Shown: piece by piece, positions 36,279 to 45,051 of the stretch | Position numbering within the stretch: position 1 is the stretch's first letter | Layout of the letters: each line of letters starts with the position of its first letter | Assembly (NCBI RefSeq): GCF_023715885.1 | Contig: NZ_JAMBOY010000004.1 | Location: 124,001 to 188,000, forward strand | Direction: 5' to 3' | Length of the DNA stretch: 64,000 bases | Source: Microbacterium hydrocarbonoxydans | GTDB lineage: Bacteria > Actinomycetota > Actinomycetes > Actinomycetales > Microbacteriaceae | Notes under the pieces: generated by a model | What the model was told of the DNA's origin: nothing | What the model saw: the letters and a program-made list of their open reading frames with translations, nothing else | Database searches by the model: none | Program-made: the position numbers and the translations under genes

Positions 36279-37325
36279 ATGGAAAACGTCACCATCGTCG
36301 GCACCGAAGCAGGGGTCCTGGTACTCGCCACCGAGTCGGGCGAGCGGTTCGCGCTGCCCATCGACGACGTCCTGCACAGGGAGATCCGTCGGGCGACGAG
36401 ACAGAGCGAGCCGGCGACGCAGCGTCTCGCGGCCAGCCCTCGCGACATCCAGGCGCAGATCCGCGCGGGGCTGACAGCACCCGAGGTCGCCGAGCTGCTC
36501 GGCATCGACGTCGAGGACGTCGAGCGCTTCGAAGGTCCCGTCCTCGCGGAGCGCGAGCACGTGATCGGGCAGGCGCTCGCCGTGCCCGTCCTCATCGGCA
36601 GCGACGTCGAACCGGATGCGCAGCCCACCTTCGGCACCGCGATCCGCGCGAAGCTCGCCGACGTCGAGGCATCGGCCGAGCGCTGGGCGAGCTGGAAGGA
36701 GGATCGCACCTGGATCATCAAGCTCGAGTTCACCGCGAACGAGGTCGAGCACGACGCCCGCTGGTCGTTCGATCCTCGTCGCAGCGCCCTCGCGCCGCTG
36801 AACGCGGACGCCACGCAGCTGTCGCGCCAGGGATCGCTGCCCGAGGGTCTCATCCCCCGCCTCCGTGCCGTGGAGTCCGAGCGCACCACCTCGCCGTACA
36901 AGGACGACAGCCGGTTCGACTCCGGCGCCTTCGGCCCGCGTCTCGTTCCGACCCCGCCGGTCGACGCCGAGGGCGAGGAGTCGTCGCAGCCGGAGCGATC
37001 GTCGTCCGCGGTGCAGGATGCCGCGACCAAGCGCGCACCGGAGTCGACGAGCACCAGCCCCGAGACCGCCGACCTCCTCGAGGCCCTCCGTCGCCGCCGC
37101 GGCCAGCGCGAAGCCGCGCCGCTGCTCGAGGAGACCGACGAGGACGAGACGGACTCGAATCCGATCGCGCTCTTCGATGCCTTAGAAGTGCCCGAGCAGC
37201 CGCAGGAGGAGCCGGAGCCCGAGCCCTCCCCGGAGCCGGCGAACGACGGCGGCAGCCGGCGTCGACGCCGCAACGCCATGCCGTCCTGGGATGAGATCGT
37301 CTTCGGAGCCCGCACCGACGAGTGA
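36279..37325 (+). CDS. sepH: Septation protein SepH
   Basis: 348 aa. The N-terminal DUF3071 domain (residues 1-170) includes a helix-turn-helix: SPRDIQAQIRAGLTAPEVAE, then LLGIDVEDVERFE. The C-terminal half is disordered, acidic and Pro-rich, ending with a short conserved SWDEIVFG motif. SepH binds FtsZ and supports division septum assembly in Streptomyces and Mycobacterium. The start ATG 36279 has AAGAGGGG upstream. It is divergent from DUF4193 with a 196-bp spacer in which I see no further gene. Confidence 0.88.
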   Translation: MENVTIVGTEAGVLVLATESGERFALPIDDVLHREIRRATRQSEPATQRLAASPRDIQAQIRAGLTAPEVAELLGIDVEDVERFEGPVLAEREHVIGQALAVPVLIGSDVEPDAQPTFGTAIRAKLADVEASAERWASWKEDRTWIIKLEFTANEVEHDARWSFDPRRSALAPLNADATQLSRQGSLPEGLIPRLRAVESERTTSPYKDDSRFDSGAFGPRLVPTPPVDAEGEESSQPERSSSAVQDAATKRAPESTSTSPETADLLEALRRRRGQREAAPLLEETDEDETDSNPIALFDALEVPEQPQEEPEPEPSPEPANDGGSRRRRRNAMPSWDEIVFGARTDE

Positions 37326-37335
37326 CGGCCTGACG

Positions 37336-38457
37336 TCAGCGGGCGAAAGCTCCCAGACGCAGCAGCGGGACCTGACGCTCCTCCGGGGTCAGAGCACCGT
37401 GCTGTCCGACCATGCCCCGGTTCCGCTGGTCCGCAGCGGTCCCGTCGTACACCGCGACGTTCCCTCGGGAGACGATGAGGACGTCGCCGATGCGGGATGC
37501 CGCGGCATCCGTCACCACCGGTCCGAAGAGTCCCGCCCTGACCGCATCTTCGCGCGTTCCCACGTCCGCGAACCCCTCGAGGTCGCTGCGCCACCGCGCC
37601 GTCACCGCCGCGGCATCCGCATCCGGTTCGAGATAGGCGTGCAGCATCCGCGGCTCGCCGCCGAGGTGCCGCACTCCCTCGAGGTGCTCGGCTTCGAGCA
37701 CGACCTGTCGGTGCGCGGGCACGTCGACCATGCCGTGGTCCGCGGTGACGATCACGCCGACGCCAGGAGGCACTCGCACGGAGAGCGCTGAATCGAGCTC
37801 CTCGAGCGCGGCGATCCAGTGCGGCGAGTCGACGCCGTGCCGGTGACCCGCCTTGTCGACCTCCGGCAGGTAGCAGTACACGAGGGAGCCGGGATGCCGT
37901 TCGGCGAGGTCGTACGCGACGCGCACCCGGTCCGCCGGAGCCTCCGCCGACACGAACTCGGCGCCGCGCAGGGTGGCACGGGTGAACCCGCTGCGAGCGT
38001 AGGCGGCGACACCGACCGCGAATGCCCGGCGCCCGTCGGCGGATGCGCGCTCGAACACCGTCGCGGCCGGCTGCCACGCGAGTGGGTCGATGCCCTCGCT
38101 CTCCCACCCGGACAGCTGATTGACGAGCAGGTCGCGCTCACGGTCGAGCACCCGGTATCCGACGAGGCCGTGCTCCCCCGGCCAGACCCCCGTCAGCAGG
38201 CTGGTGAGCGCCGCGGCGGTGGTCGACGGGAACACGGTGTGCGCGACGTCCTTCTTGGCCATCCCCGCCGTGAGCGATCGGGCGTGCCCTGCGTGCGCGC
38301 GAAGGGTGATGGCGCCCAGACCGTCGATGAGCACGAGGACGACGGACTCAGCGCGCGGCAGGGCCTTCGATTCGCCGCGGAGTGCGGCGAACAGCTCGCC
38401 CGCCACCCCGACGACGCTCCGGGTTGCGAGCGACTCGGGCGGTAGCATGAGGGACAT
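37336..38457 (-). CDS. Alkaline phosphatase/nucleotide pyrophosphatase superfamily protein
   Basis: 373 aa. VVLVLIDGLGAITL provides the first metal Asp, TVFPSTTAAALTSL the nucleophilic Thr, DKAGHRHGVDS further ligands, and VIVTADHGMVD the DHG motif. This is the type I phosphodiesterase/nucleotide pyrophosphatase fold. It lacks a signal peptide and is probably cytoplasmic. The substrate is unknown. The family is regularly found beside sepH in Actinobacteria. It converges with sepH, with 10 bp between the stops. Confidence 0.85.
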   Translation of the reverse strand: MSLMLPPESLATRSVVGVAGELFAALRGESKALPRAESVVLVLIDGLGAITLRAHAGHARSLTAGMAKKDVAHTVFPSTTAAALTSLLTGVWPGEHGLVGYRVLDRERDLLVNQLSGWESEGIDPLAWQPAATVFERASADGRRAFAVGVAAYARSGFTRATLRGAEFVSAEAPADRVRVAYDLAERHPGSLVYCYLPEVDKAGHRHGVDSPHWIAALEELDSALSVRVPPGVGVIVTADHGMVDVPAHRQVVLEAEHLEGVRHLGGEPRMLHAYLEPDADAAAVTARWRSDLEGFADVGTREDAVRAGLFGPVVTDAAASRIGDVLIVSRGNVAVYDGTAADQRNRGMVGQHGALTPEERQVPLLRLGAFAR

Positions 38458-38510
38458 CCGAGCCAGTCTGACACAGGCTCCGCCACGCCCTCAGCCCCGC
38501 ATCACCCAGG

Positions 38511-40958
38511 ATGGCCATGCCGAAGACCCCGCCGCCCGAGCTCGCCCCGGAGAGAATCCAGGAGATCGATCTCGAGAGTGAGATGCAGGGGTCCTTCCTC
38601 GAGTACGCCTACTCCGTGATCTACTCCCGGGCTCTGCCCGACGCGCGCGACGGTCTCAAGCCGGTGCAGCGGCGCATCCTCTTCCAGATGGCTGAGATGG
38701 GTCTGCGCCCCGATCGCGGACACGTCAAGAGCGCGCGCGTCGTCGGCGAGGTGATGGGAAAGCTGCATCCGCACGGCGACTCCGCGATCTACGACGCGTT
38801 GGTGCGCCTTGCTCAGGACTGGGCGCTCCGCGTCCCGCTCGTCGATGGACACGGCAATTTCGGCTCGCTCGACGACGGCCCTGCCGCCGCCCGCTATACC
38901 GAGGCCAGGCTGGCCGCTCCGGCGACCGCGCTCACCCAGGATCTCGACGAGGACGTCGTCGACTTCATCCCGAACTACGACGGACAGTTCCAGCAGCCGG
39001 CGGTGCTGCCCGCCGCTTTCCCGAATCTCCTCGTGAACGGCGCGAGCGGCATCGCGGTCGGCATGGCGACGAACATGGCACCGCACAATCTCATCGAGGT
39101 CGTGGCCGCAGCGACGCACCTTCTCGAGCATCCTGATGCCACGACCGAGGAGCTCATGGAGTTCGTCCCCGGTCCCGACTTCCCCTCCGGCGGCATCCTC
39201 ATGGGACTCGACGGAGTGAAGGACGCCTATACCAACGGGCGCGGCGCGCTCAAGGTGCGCGGCAAGGTGTCGGTGGAGTCCCTCGGGCCGCGGCGCACCG
39301 GCATCGTCGTATCCGAGCTCCCCTACATGGTCGGCCCCGAACGCCTCATCGAGAAGATCCGTGACGCCGTGCAGTCGAAGAAGCTCCAGGGCATCAGCGA
39401 CGTCACCGATCTCACCGACCGCAACCACGGCCTCCGGGTCGCGATCGGCATCAAGACCGGCTTCGACCCGAACGCTGTGCTGGAACAGCTCTACCGGCTC
39501 ACTCCGCTCGAGGACTCGTTCAGCATCAACAACGTCGCACTCGTCGATGGACAGCCGCGCACGCTCGGCCTCAAGGAGATGCTCAGCGTCTACGTGAGCC
39601 ACCGCATCGAGGTCATCACGCGCCGGAGCCGCTATCGGCTCGCCCGGCGCGAAGAGCGTCTGCACCTCGTCGAGGGACTGCTCATCGCGATCCTCGACAT
39701 CGACGAGGTCATCCAGGTCATCCGCTCGTCCGATGACTCCGAGCAGGCGCGAACGCGGCTGCGCACCGTCTTCGACCTCAGCGAGCCGCAGGCGGAGTAC
39801 ATCCTCGAACTGCGTCTGCGCCGTCTGACGAAGTTCTCGCGCATCGAGCTCGAGAGCGAGCGTGACGCGCTGCAGGCCGAGATCGCCTCGCTTCGCGAGC
39901 TGCTCGGCAGCGACGTGCTTCTGCGCGCGGCGGTGGCGAAGGAGCTGGATGCCGTCGCCGACGCCTACGGCACGCCGCGTCGCACCCTGCTGATGAACGC
40001 CGCCCCGCCGAAGCCGCGATCGACGAAGGGCGCAGTCGATCTGCAGATCGCCGACGCGCCGACCGTCCTCGTCCTGTCGACGACGGGTCGCGCCGTACGG
40101 GTCGACCTCGCGGAGGGACAGCAGCTCACCGCCCCGACCCGTCGCAGCAAGCATGACGCGATCCTCGCGACCATCGACACCACAGTGCGCGGCGAGATCG
40201 GCGCGCTCACGACCGAAGGCCGCGTCCTGCGGTTCTCCCCCGTCGATCTCCCGTCGGTCCCCTCGTCGTCGGTGCAGCTCGCCGCCGGCACGCCGCTGCG
40301 CGACTATCTGGGGATCACCACGCGCGGTGAGCGCATCCTCGGCTTCGTGCGGTTCGACAGCGACACCCCGATCGCGATCGGCACGGCCCAGGGAACGGTC
40401 AAGCGCATCGTCCCGTCCGCTCTCCCGGTGCGTCCGCACATCGAGGTGATCGGCATGAAGCCCGGTGACACGATCGTCGGGGCGGCAGAGGCCGCCGACG
40501 ACGCCGAGCTCGTGTTCGTGACCACAGACGCGCAGCTGCTGCGCTTCTCCGCCTCGACCGTGCGCCCCCAGGGCGCTCCGGCGGGCGGCATGGCCGGCGT
40601 CAAACTCGGCTCGGGAGCCTCGGTGCTGTTCTTCGGCGCGGTCTCGCCCGGAACGGATGCCGTCGTCGCGACCGTCTCGGGCGCCGAGAGCGCTCTGCCC
40701 GGGACCGACCCGGGGCGGGTGAAGGTCTCCGCCTTCGCCGAGTACCCGGCGAAGGGTCGTGCCACCGGCGGCGTGCGCGCCCACGCCTTCCTGAAGGGTG
40801 AGGATCGTCTCACGGTCGCCTGGGTGGGCCCGGCGCCGGCGCAGGCGGTCGACCCCACCGGAGCGGTCCGCAAGCTGCCCGACGCCGGCGCTCGTCGCGA
40901 CGCGTCCGGCCAGCCGGTCGACGGCGTGATCGGCAGCATCGGACGCACTCTGATCTGA
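38511..40958 (+). CDS. parC: DNA topoisomerase IV subunit A
   Basis: 815 aa, GyrA/ParC type. The catalytic Tyr129 is in [10 protein letters not shown]. The quinolone-determining segment [13 protein letters not shown] keeps the drug-sensitive Ser91. The coiled-coil and gate follow at 370-480, and the C-terminal beta-pinwheel at 510-800. Subunit B (parE) lies about 5 kb downstream on the opposite strand, separated by an accessory cassette. It decatenates replicated chromosomes. ATG 38511 is used; ATG 38517 is equally possible. Confidence 0.93.
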   Translation: MAMPKTPPPELAPERIQEIDLESEMQGSFLEYAYSVIYSRALPDARDGLKPVQRRILFQMAEMGLRPDRGHVKSARVVGEVMGKLHPHGDSAIYDALVRLAQDWALRVPLVDGHGNFGSLDDGPAAARYTEARLAAPATALTQDLDEDVVDFIPNYDGQFQQPAVLPAAFPNLLVNGASGIAVGMATNMAPHNLIEVVAAATHLLEHPDATTEELMEFVPGPDFPSGGILMGLDGVKDAYTNGRGALKVRGKVSVESLGPRRTGIVVSELPYMVGPERLIEKIRDAVQSKKLQGISDVTDLTDRNHGLRVAIGIKTGFDPNAVLEQLYRLTPLEDSFSINNVALVDGQPRTLGLKEMLSVYVSHRIEVITRRSRYRLARREERLHLVEGLLIAILDIDEVIQVIRSSDDSEQARTRLRTVFDLSEPQAEYILELRLRRLTKFSRIELESERDALQAEIASLRELLGSDVLLRAAVAKELDAVADAYGTPRRTLLMNAAPPKPRSTKGAVDLQIADAPTVLVLSTTGRAVRVDLAEGQQLTAPTRRSKHDAILATIDTTVRGEIGALTTEGRVLRFSPVDLPSVPSSSVQLAAGTPLRDYLGITTRGERILGFVRFDSDTPIAIGTAQGTVKRIVPSALPVRPHIEVIGMKPGDTIVGAAEAADDAELVFVTTDAQLLRFSASTVRPQGAPAGGMAGVKLGSGASVLFFGAVSPGTDAVVATVSGAESALPGTDPGRVKVSAFAEYPAKGRATGGVRAHAFLKGEDRLTVAWVGPAPAQAVDPTGAVRKLPDAGARRDASGQPVDGVIGSIGRTLI

Positions 40959-41014
40959 CCGGTCCGGAGTCCGGGGACGCTGTGTTCTCCGAGACGACTC
41001 TCAGCGCGGTCCTT

Positions 41015-41947
41015 TCAAAGTCGGAGTGCGAGGATGTTCGCGGTGAGCCCTGCCGCCGTGCCGCAGAGGATGACGGTATCGCCACGGCCGATACGTCCCG
41101 CATCGAGCGCTCGCGCGAGCATGAACGGGACGGAGGCGGACACCATGTTCCCGAACCCCGTCACCTCGTCGATCCGACGATCGGCGGGGATGCCGAGGCG
41201 GTCGAGCATCGGACCGAGCGCCGCCGACGCCTGGTGGGGCACCCAGAGCGCGATGTCGTCGTAGGCGATGCCGGAGCGGTCGTGGAAGTCCGCGAAGAAG
41301 TCGGGCAGCACGCGCATCATCGCCAGCAGCGCACGTCTGCCGTCCATGTCGAACAGGTAGTCCGCGGGCTCGGCATCCGCGTAAGCCTGCGCAGGGGAAC
41401 GCGACAGGCCGCCGCGGATCTCGGTGTCGTGGGCGTACGTCGGCCACGTGCGCTGCGCACTCGCGATCACCCCCGTCGCCGGGCCGGCGGAGCGACGGAG
41501 CACCACGGCCGCGCCCGCATCGCTGAAGAGCTCGTAGCTCTCGCGCTGGGCGGGGTTGAGGAACCGGGACCCGACATCGCCCGAGACGATGAGCACCGTC
41601 TCCGCGTCGCCTGTGTCGAGGTATCGGGAGGCGACGTCGACCGCGGTGATGAAGCTCGTGCAGGTCGAGTTCACATCGAAGGCGGCGGCGTGACCGGTGA
41701 GAGTGAGGCGCTCGAGCACCAGCGCGGCCGTGCACGGGATGGGCTGGACCCCGGCCGCGGAGGCCCCGATCACCAGGTCGATCTCGTCGGCGGCGATTCC
41801 GGCCTTCGCCAGCGCGCGCTCCGCCGCCTCGACGAGCAGGTCGAGGTGGGACACGTCATCGGAGATGCGATACCGCACCTCGTCGCCGAATCGCACGGTC
41901 CGCTCTGGCAGCGATGTCCCCCAACCGACGATCTCGCAGTTCCTCAT
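41015..41947 (-). CDS. KAS III-like ketoacyl synthase (thiolase fold)
   Basis: 310 aa. The FabH-type triad is visible: Cys96 in NSTCTSF, His238 in WVPHQAS, and Asn267 in GFGNMVS. The active-site surrounding differs from FabH (STC, not ACAG), as in secondary-metabolite or OleA-like members. It should condense an acyl thioester with a second acyl chain or malonyl unit. It is the last gene of a four-gene unit and its ATG overlaps the stop of the adenylating enzyme (ATGA). It converges with parC. No acyl carrier protein is encoded nearby, so CoA thioesters are likelier substrates. Confidence 0.85.
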   Translation of the reverse strand: MRNCEIVGWGTSLPERTVRFGDEVRYRISDDVSHLDLLVEAAERALAKAGIAADEIDLVIGASAAGVQPIPCTAALVLERLTLTGHAAAFDVNSTCTSFITAVDVASRYLDTGDAETVLIVSGDVGSRFLNPAQRESYELFSDAGAAVVLRRSAGPATGVIASAQRTWPTYAHDTEIRGGLSRSPAQAYADAEPADYLFDMDGRRALLAMMRVLPDFFADFHDRSGIAYDDIALWVPHQASAALGPMLDRLGIPADRRIDEVTGFGNMVSASVPFMLARALDAGRIGRGDTVILCGTAAGLTANILALRL

Positions 41948-43236
41948 CCCGTTCCGCTCCCCCAGTCCCGCACCACGCGGCGCAGCTTCACCGCCGGGTC
42001 GCGCTCATACCGCACGAACACGACCTCCGGTCGTTCGCAGTCGAGCCGGTCGGCCAGACCGTCGACCTCCGCGACGACGCTGCGCCGCGATCGATCATTC
42101 ACCACGTCGAGCGCGATCTCGAGTCGCGACGCGGCGGTCTGCACGACCCGGTACTCGTCGAAGCCCTCGGCGAAGAGCAGGGCCCGTGCCATGACGTCGG
42201 CGAACACGGGCACCGCGCCGCCCTCCCGTCCGCGGAACAGAAGGGTGTCGCCCTCGCGGCCCTCGATGCGGTCGATGGCGGCCAGGGCACTGCCGCAGGA
42301 GCACCGCTCGGCCTTCGCGCGCAGCACGTCGCCGAGCCGATAGCGCACGATCGGCTGGGCTCGCCGCCGCAGATCGGTCACGATCGGGACGAAGCGCTCG
42401 GCATCCAGCGGCTCCCGCTCGAACAGCACCGCGTCCTCGTTGAGGTGGATCACGCCGTGTTCGCAGGTGTGGGCGAGGAATCCCTCGGTGCACTGGTAGA
42501 GCTGGTGAAGAACGGGCTGTCGAAGGGCCTTGCGAATCCGGTCGGCGTCGGCGAGCTCGAGCACCTCCGCGACGGAGTAGACCTTCTGCGGCACGACGTC
42601 GAACGCTCCCGCCTGCGCAGCCTCGGCGATCACGCGCAGCACCGAGGGCGGCGCGACGAGGATGGTCGGTCGATACTGCTGCAGCCGCGCGACGTTGCCG
42701 GCCATGTCGGCGTACACGTCGAAGTAGCGGAACGAGACGGCGCGCGAGCGGACGGACTCGTACAGGGTGTTGTCCGCACGGAGGAAGAGCGCGATGCGAT
42801 GACCGAGCAGGTTGCCGCGAGGCAGAGTCCGGGCGAGCACGGTGCCGACCCACGCGTCGCGCTCTGCCGGGCTGACGAGGAAGAGCCCGCGATGACCGCT
42901 CGTCCCGCTGGAGAGCCCGACCGAGTTCGCGCCGAGATCGGCGTCGAACTCGCGTGACCGCTCGTTCGCGATCGCGAGCTCGAGCGCCTCGTCCCGTCTC
43001 GCTCCGACGGTGTTCATGGCGTCGAAGTGCGCCATCATGACACGCTTGTCCATGAGAGGGAGTGCGTCGAAGGTGCGGTCGGCCAGAAGGTCGCGGAAGT
43101 ACGGCGACCGCCGGCGCAGGAAGCGAAGATGCCGCTTCAGCAGACGGCGCTGACGCCTGTCGACCGCCCGACGTGATCGCAGCGGTCTGAGCCACCGCAC
43201 GGCGGCGAACTCTCTCAGGATGCGAAGGGTCGACAT
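41944..43236 (-). CDS. PaaK/F390-synthetase-like adenylate-forming enzyme
   Basis: 430 aa. The ATP loop SSGTSGHRG is at about residues 109-117. The downstream part has SVAEVLELAD, YQCTEGFLAHTC, YRLGDVLRA followed by a Cys-rich CSCGSA turn, and a C-terminal subdomain ending in KLRRVVRDW. This is the phenylacetate-CoA ligase/coenzyme F390 synthetase branch of the ANL superfamily, which makes acyl adenylates. The substrate is unknown. The ATG shares one base with the preceding stop (TGATG). It would activate a carboxylic acid made or used by the KAS III enzyme. Confidence 0.82.
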   Translation of the reverse strand: MSTLRILREFAAVRWLRPLRSRRAVDRRQRRLLKRHLRFLRRRSPYFRDLLADRTFDALPLMDKRVMMAHFDAMNTVGARRDEALELAIANERSREFDADLGANSVGLSSGTSGHRGLFLVSPAERDAWVGTVLARTLPRGNLLGHRIALFLRADNTLYESVRSRAVSFRYFDVYADMAGNVARLQQYRPTILVAPPSVLRVIAEAAQAGAFDVVPQKVYSVAEVLELADADRIRKALRQPVLHQLYQCTEGFLAHTCEHGVIHLNEDAVLFEREPLDAERFVPIVTDLRRRAQPIVRYRLGDVLRAKAERCSCGSALAAIDRIEGREGDTLLFRGREGGAVPVFADVMARALLFAEGFDEYRVVQTAASRLEIALDVVNDRSRRSVVAEVDGLADRLDCERPEVVFVRYERDPAVKLRRVVRDWGSGTG

Positions 43237-44033
43237 CAGTCCAGCAGGTCTCTCTCGCGGAGCGGATCGTGACTGCAGACGACGTTCACGCCGGCGTCGG
43301 CGAGGAGCGAGACCGTGCGCGCGGTCCGCAGATACGCGTCGGCGTCGAACTGCACAGCGCGGGGGACCGCGCGAAGACGCTGCGCCTTCGGGAGCAGGTC
43401 GCTCCCCCACGCGGCGTCCCCCGCGAGCAGGACGCGGCCGTCGACGAGCGCGCCCAGGTGCCCGTCGGCGTGGCCGGGGAGATCGACGAGCAGGTACTGG
43501 TCGTCGCCGAAGAGGTCGACCGCGAAGATCTCGACCCCGCCGACCTCCCTCGAGGAGAACTCGTCGTCGCAGAGGACCCGCACGGCGGCATCACCGAACC
43601 ACTCGGGCAGCAGACCGGTCAAGACGCCGCTGCGCAGGGTCGGTGTGGCGAGCGTACGCAGCATCCCTTCGCTCACGACGAACGTCGCCCCGGGGAACCG
43701 CCGTACACCGCCCACGTGGTCGGGATGCAGATGAGACAGCACGACGTGCGTGACGGATGCCGGGTCGACCCCGTCCTCGCGCAGTCGCGCGGCCACGTCG
43801 TCCTCGTCATCGACGCGTGGCGGCAGGAGCCGCCGATACACGGAGCCGCGCCATCCGGTGCGCCATTCCCCGGTGGCGTAGCCGGTGTCGAAGAGGACGC
43901 GTCGCCCGTTCTCTCCGTCGTAGAGGAACACGCCGGATGGGAACCGGCGTCGCTCGCGCGGCGCGCCGCGGAACATCGCGGCGAGGTCGTGCGAGGTGCT
44001 GCCGCAGACGTAGTGCCGCAGACGCCGGTTCAT
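43236..44033 (-). CDS. Metallo-beta-lactamase fold hydrolase
   Basis: 265 aa. The dinuclear zinc motif is LSHLHPDHVGG: His101, His103, Asp105, His106. Later ligands are in LPGHADGHLGA (His), LLAGDAAWGSD (Asp) and VVCSHDPL (His). This resembles lactonase-like MBL enzymes (N-acyl-homoserine lactonase branch), which open small lactone rings, though the sequence alone does not prove that. It overlaps both neighbours: the ATG with the SDR stop, and the stop with the next start. Confidence 0.84.
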   Translation of the reverse strand: MNRRLRHYVCGSTSHDLAAMFRGAPRERRRFPSGVFLYDGENGRRVLFDTGYATGEWRTGWRGSVYRRLLPPRVDDEDDVAARLREDGVDPASVTHVVLSHLHPDHVGGVRRFPGATFVVSEGMLRTLATPTLRSGVLTGLLPEWFGDAAVRVLCDDEFSSREVGGVEIFAVDLFGDDQYLLVDLPGHADGHLGALVDGRVLLAGDAAWGSDLLPKAQRLRAVPRAVQFDADAYLRTARTVSLLADAGVNVVCSHDPLRERDLLD

Positions 44034-45019
44034 GCCGCGCTCCGAAGGTCGGCGGCGACAGCCGCGAGGGCATCGTCCAGCGTCACGGTCGGCACGTAGC
44101 CGAGATCCCTCCTGGCGCGGGAGATGTCGAGCGTCTGCGAATACGCGATGGTGCTCAGCGTGTAGCGCGTCAGGGCCGGCTCCGGTCGACCCGGCAGGAT
44201 GCGGCAGACCGCCTCCAGCGATGCCGCCGCCGCCCAGGCCGCCCGCCGATTCGCGACGCGGAAGCGCGGCTGCGCGCCCGCGAGCGCGAGCAGCCGTTCG
44301 AGGAGATCCCGGAACGGCCTGGGCTCCCCGTTCGTGACGTTGTACACACCCCCGTTCGGATCGCCCGCAGTGAGGGCGAGCCGCAGCGCCGACGCGACGT
44401 TCTCGACTGCGGTGACGTCGATGAGATTCTGTCCACCGTCGAAGAGCGGCACCCCGAATCGGGCGTGCACGTCGAGCAGCCGCGGGACGAGGCTGGGGTC
44501 GCCGACGCCGATGAGTCCTCGCGGACGAACGATGACGAGTTCCCTGATCTCGTCACGACGCCGAGCGCTCTGCAGCAGCTGCTCGGCGAGGATCTTCGAC
44601 CGGATGTACCCGTTGAGCCGGTTGCCGGTGTTGACATCGCGCTCACGGATGTCCGTCCGGTCCCGTGCCGCGGCGTAGATGCTCGGCGACGACACGTGCA
44701 CGACTCGACGCGCTCCGTTGCGTCGGGCGAACTCCGCGACGTGCGCGGCGCCGTCGACGTTCGCCTGCCGGAACTCCGACCACCTCCCCCACGGCGTCGA
44801 CAGGGCAGCGCAGTGGATGACGGCATCCACCGGCAGCTCGCGCGATCTCAGCGACGCGAGATCTCCAGGCACACGATGGACCTCATCGACGAGGTCGCCC
44901 AGTCGGGAGGCGTTCCGCCCCGCGGCGAACACCTCGAACCCATGGTCGCGCAGATCGCGCAGGACATAGCCGCCGAGGAACCCCGTCGCCCCCGTCACCA
45001 GCACGCGGGCTCCGGACAT
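44030..45019 (-). CDS. Extended SDR, 3-beta-HSD/OleD-like NAD(P)-dependent oxidoreductase
   Basis: 329 aa. The dinucleotide motif VTGATGFLGG is at the N-terminus. DAVIHCAALSTPWG follows, and the catalytic Tyr-x-x-x-Lys is in NGYIRSKILAEQ. The middle has IVRPRGLIGVGDPS and NLIDVTAVENVA, features shared with 3-beta-hydroxysteroid dehydrogenases and with OleD, which reduces 2-alkyl-3-ketoacids. It heads the four-gene unit. The ATG 45019 lies 7 nt behind a -10 TAGGGT. Confidence 0.84.
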   Translation of the reverse strand: MSGARVLVTGATGFLGGYVLRDLRDHGFEVFAAGRNASRLGDLVDEVHRVPGDLASLRSRELPVDAVIHCAALSTPWGRWSEFRQANVDGAAHVAEFARRNGARRVVHVSSPSIYAAARDRTDIRERDVNTGNRLNGYIRSKILAEQLLQSARRRDEIRELVIVRPRGLIGVGDPSLVPRLLDVHARFGVPLFDGGQNLIDVTAVENVASALRLALTAGDPNGGVYNVTNGEPRPFRDLLERLLALAGAQPRFRVANRRAAWAAAASLEAVCRILPGRPEPALTRYTLSTIAYSQTLDISRARRDLGYVPTVTLDDALAAVAADLRSAA

Positions 45020-45026
45020 GACCTTC

Positions 45027-45032
45027 ACCCTA
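45027..45032 (-). promoter_or_regulatory. -10 hexamer TAGGGT of the SDR-KAS III unit
   Basis: TAGGGT (minus) ends 7 nt before the ATG at 45019; GAAGG in between could also help initiation. Confidence 0.5.
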
Positions 45033-45039
45033 GCGGCCC

Positions 45040-45045
45040 TAGTGT
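45040..45045 (+). promoter_or_regulatory. -10 hexamer TAGTGT of the glycosyltransferase gene
   Basis: TAGTGT ends 6 nt before the ATG at 45052. Its -35 region falls on the start codon of the divergent SDR gene. Confidence 0.5.
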
Positions 45046-45051
45046 GGTCGG

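Noticed and set aside
35789..38107. Long open frame on minus extending the DUF4193 gene across sepH
   Set aside because: Only the last 97 codons match a family; the rest is antisense to sepH and the phosphatase. The real start is at 36082.
38502..40784. A 760-codon open frame on minus opposite parC
   Set aside because: Shadow of parC codon bias; the translation is repetitive Arg/Glu/Asp/Val and shows no domain.
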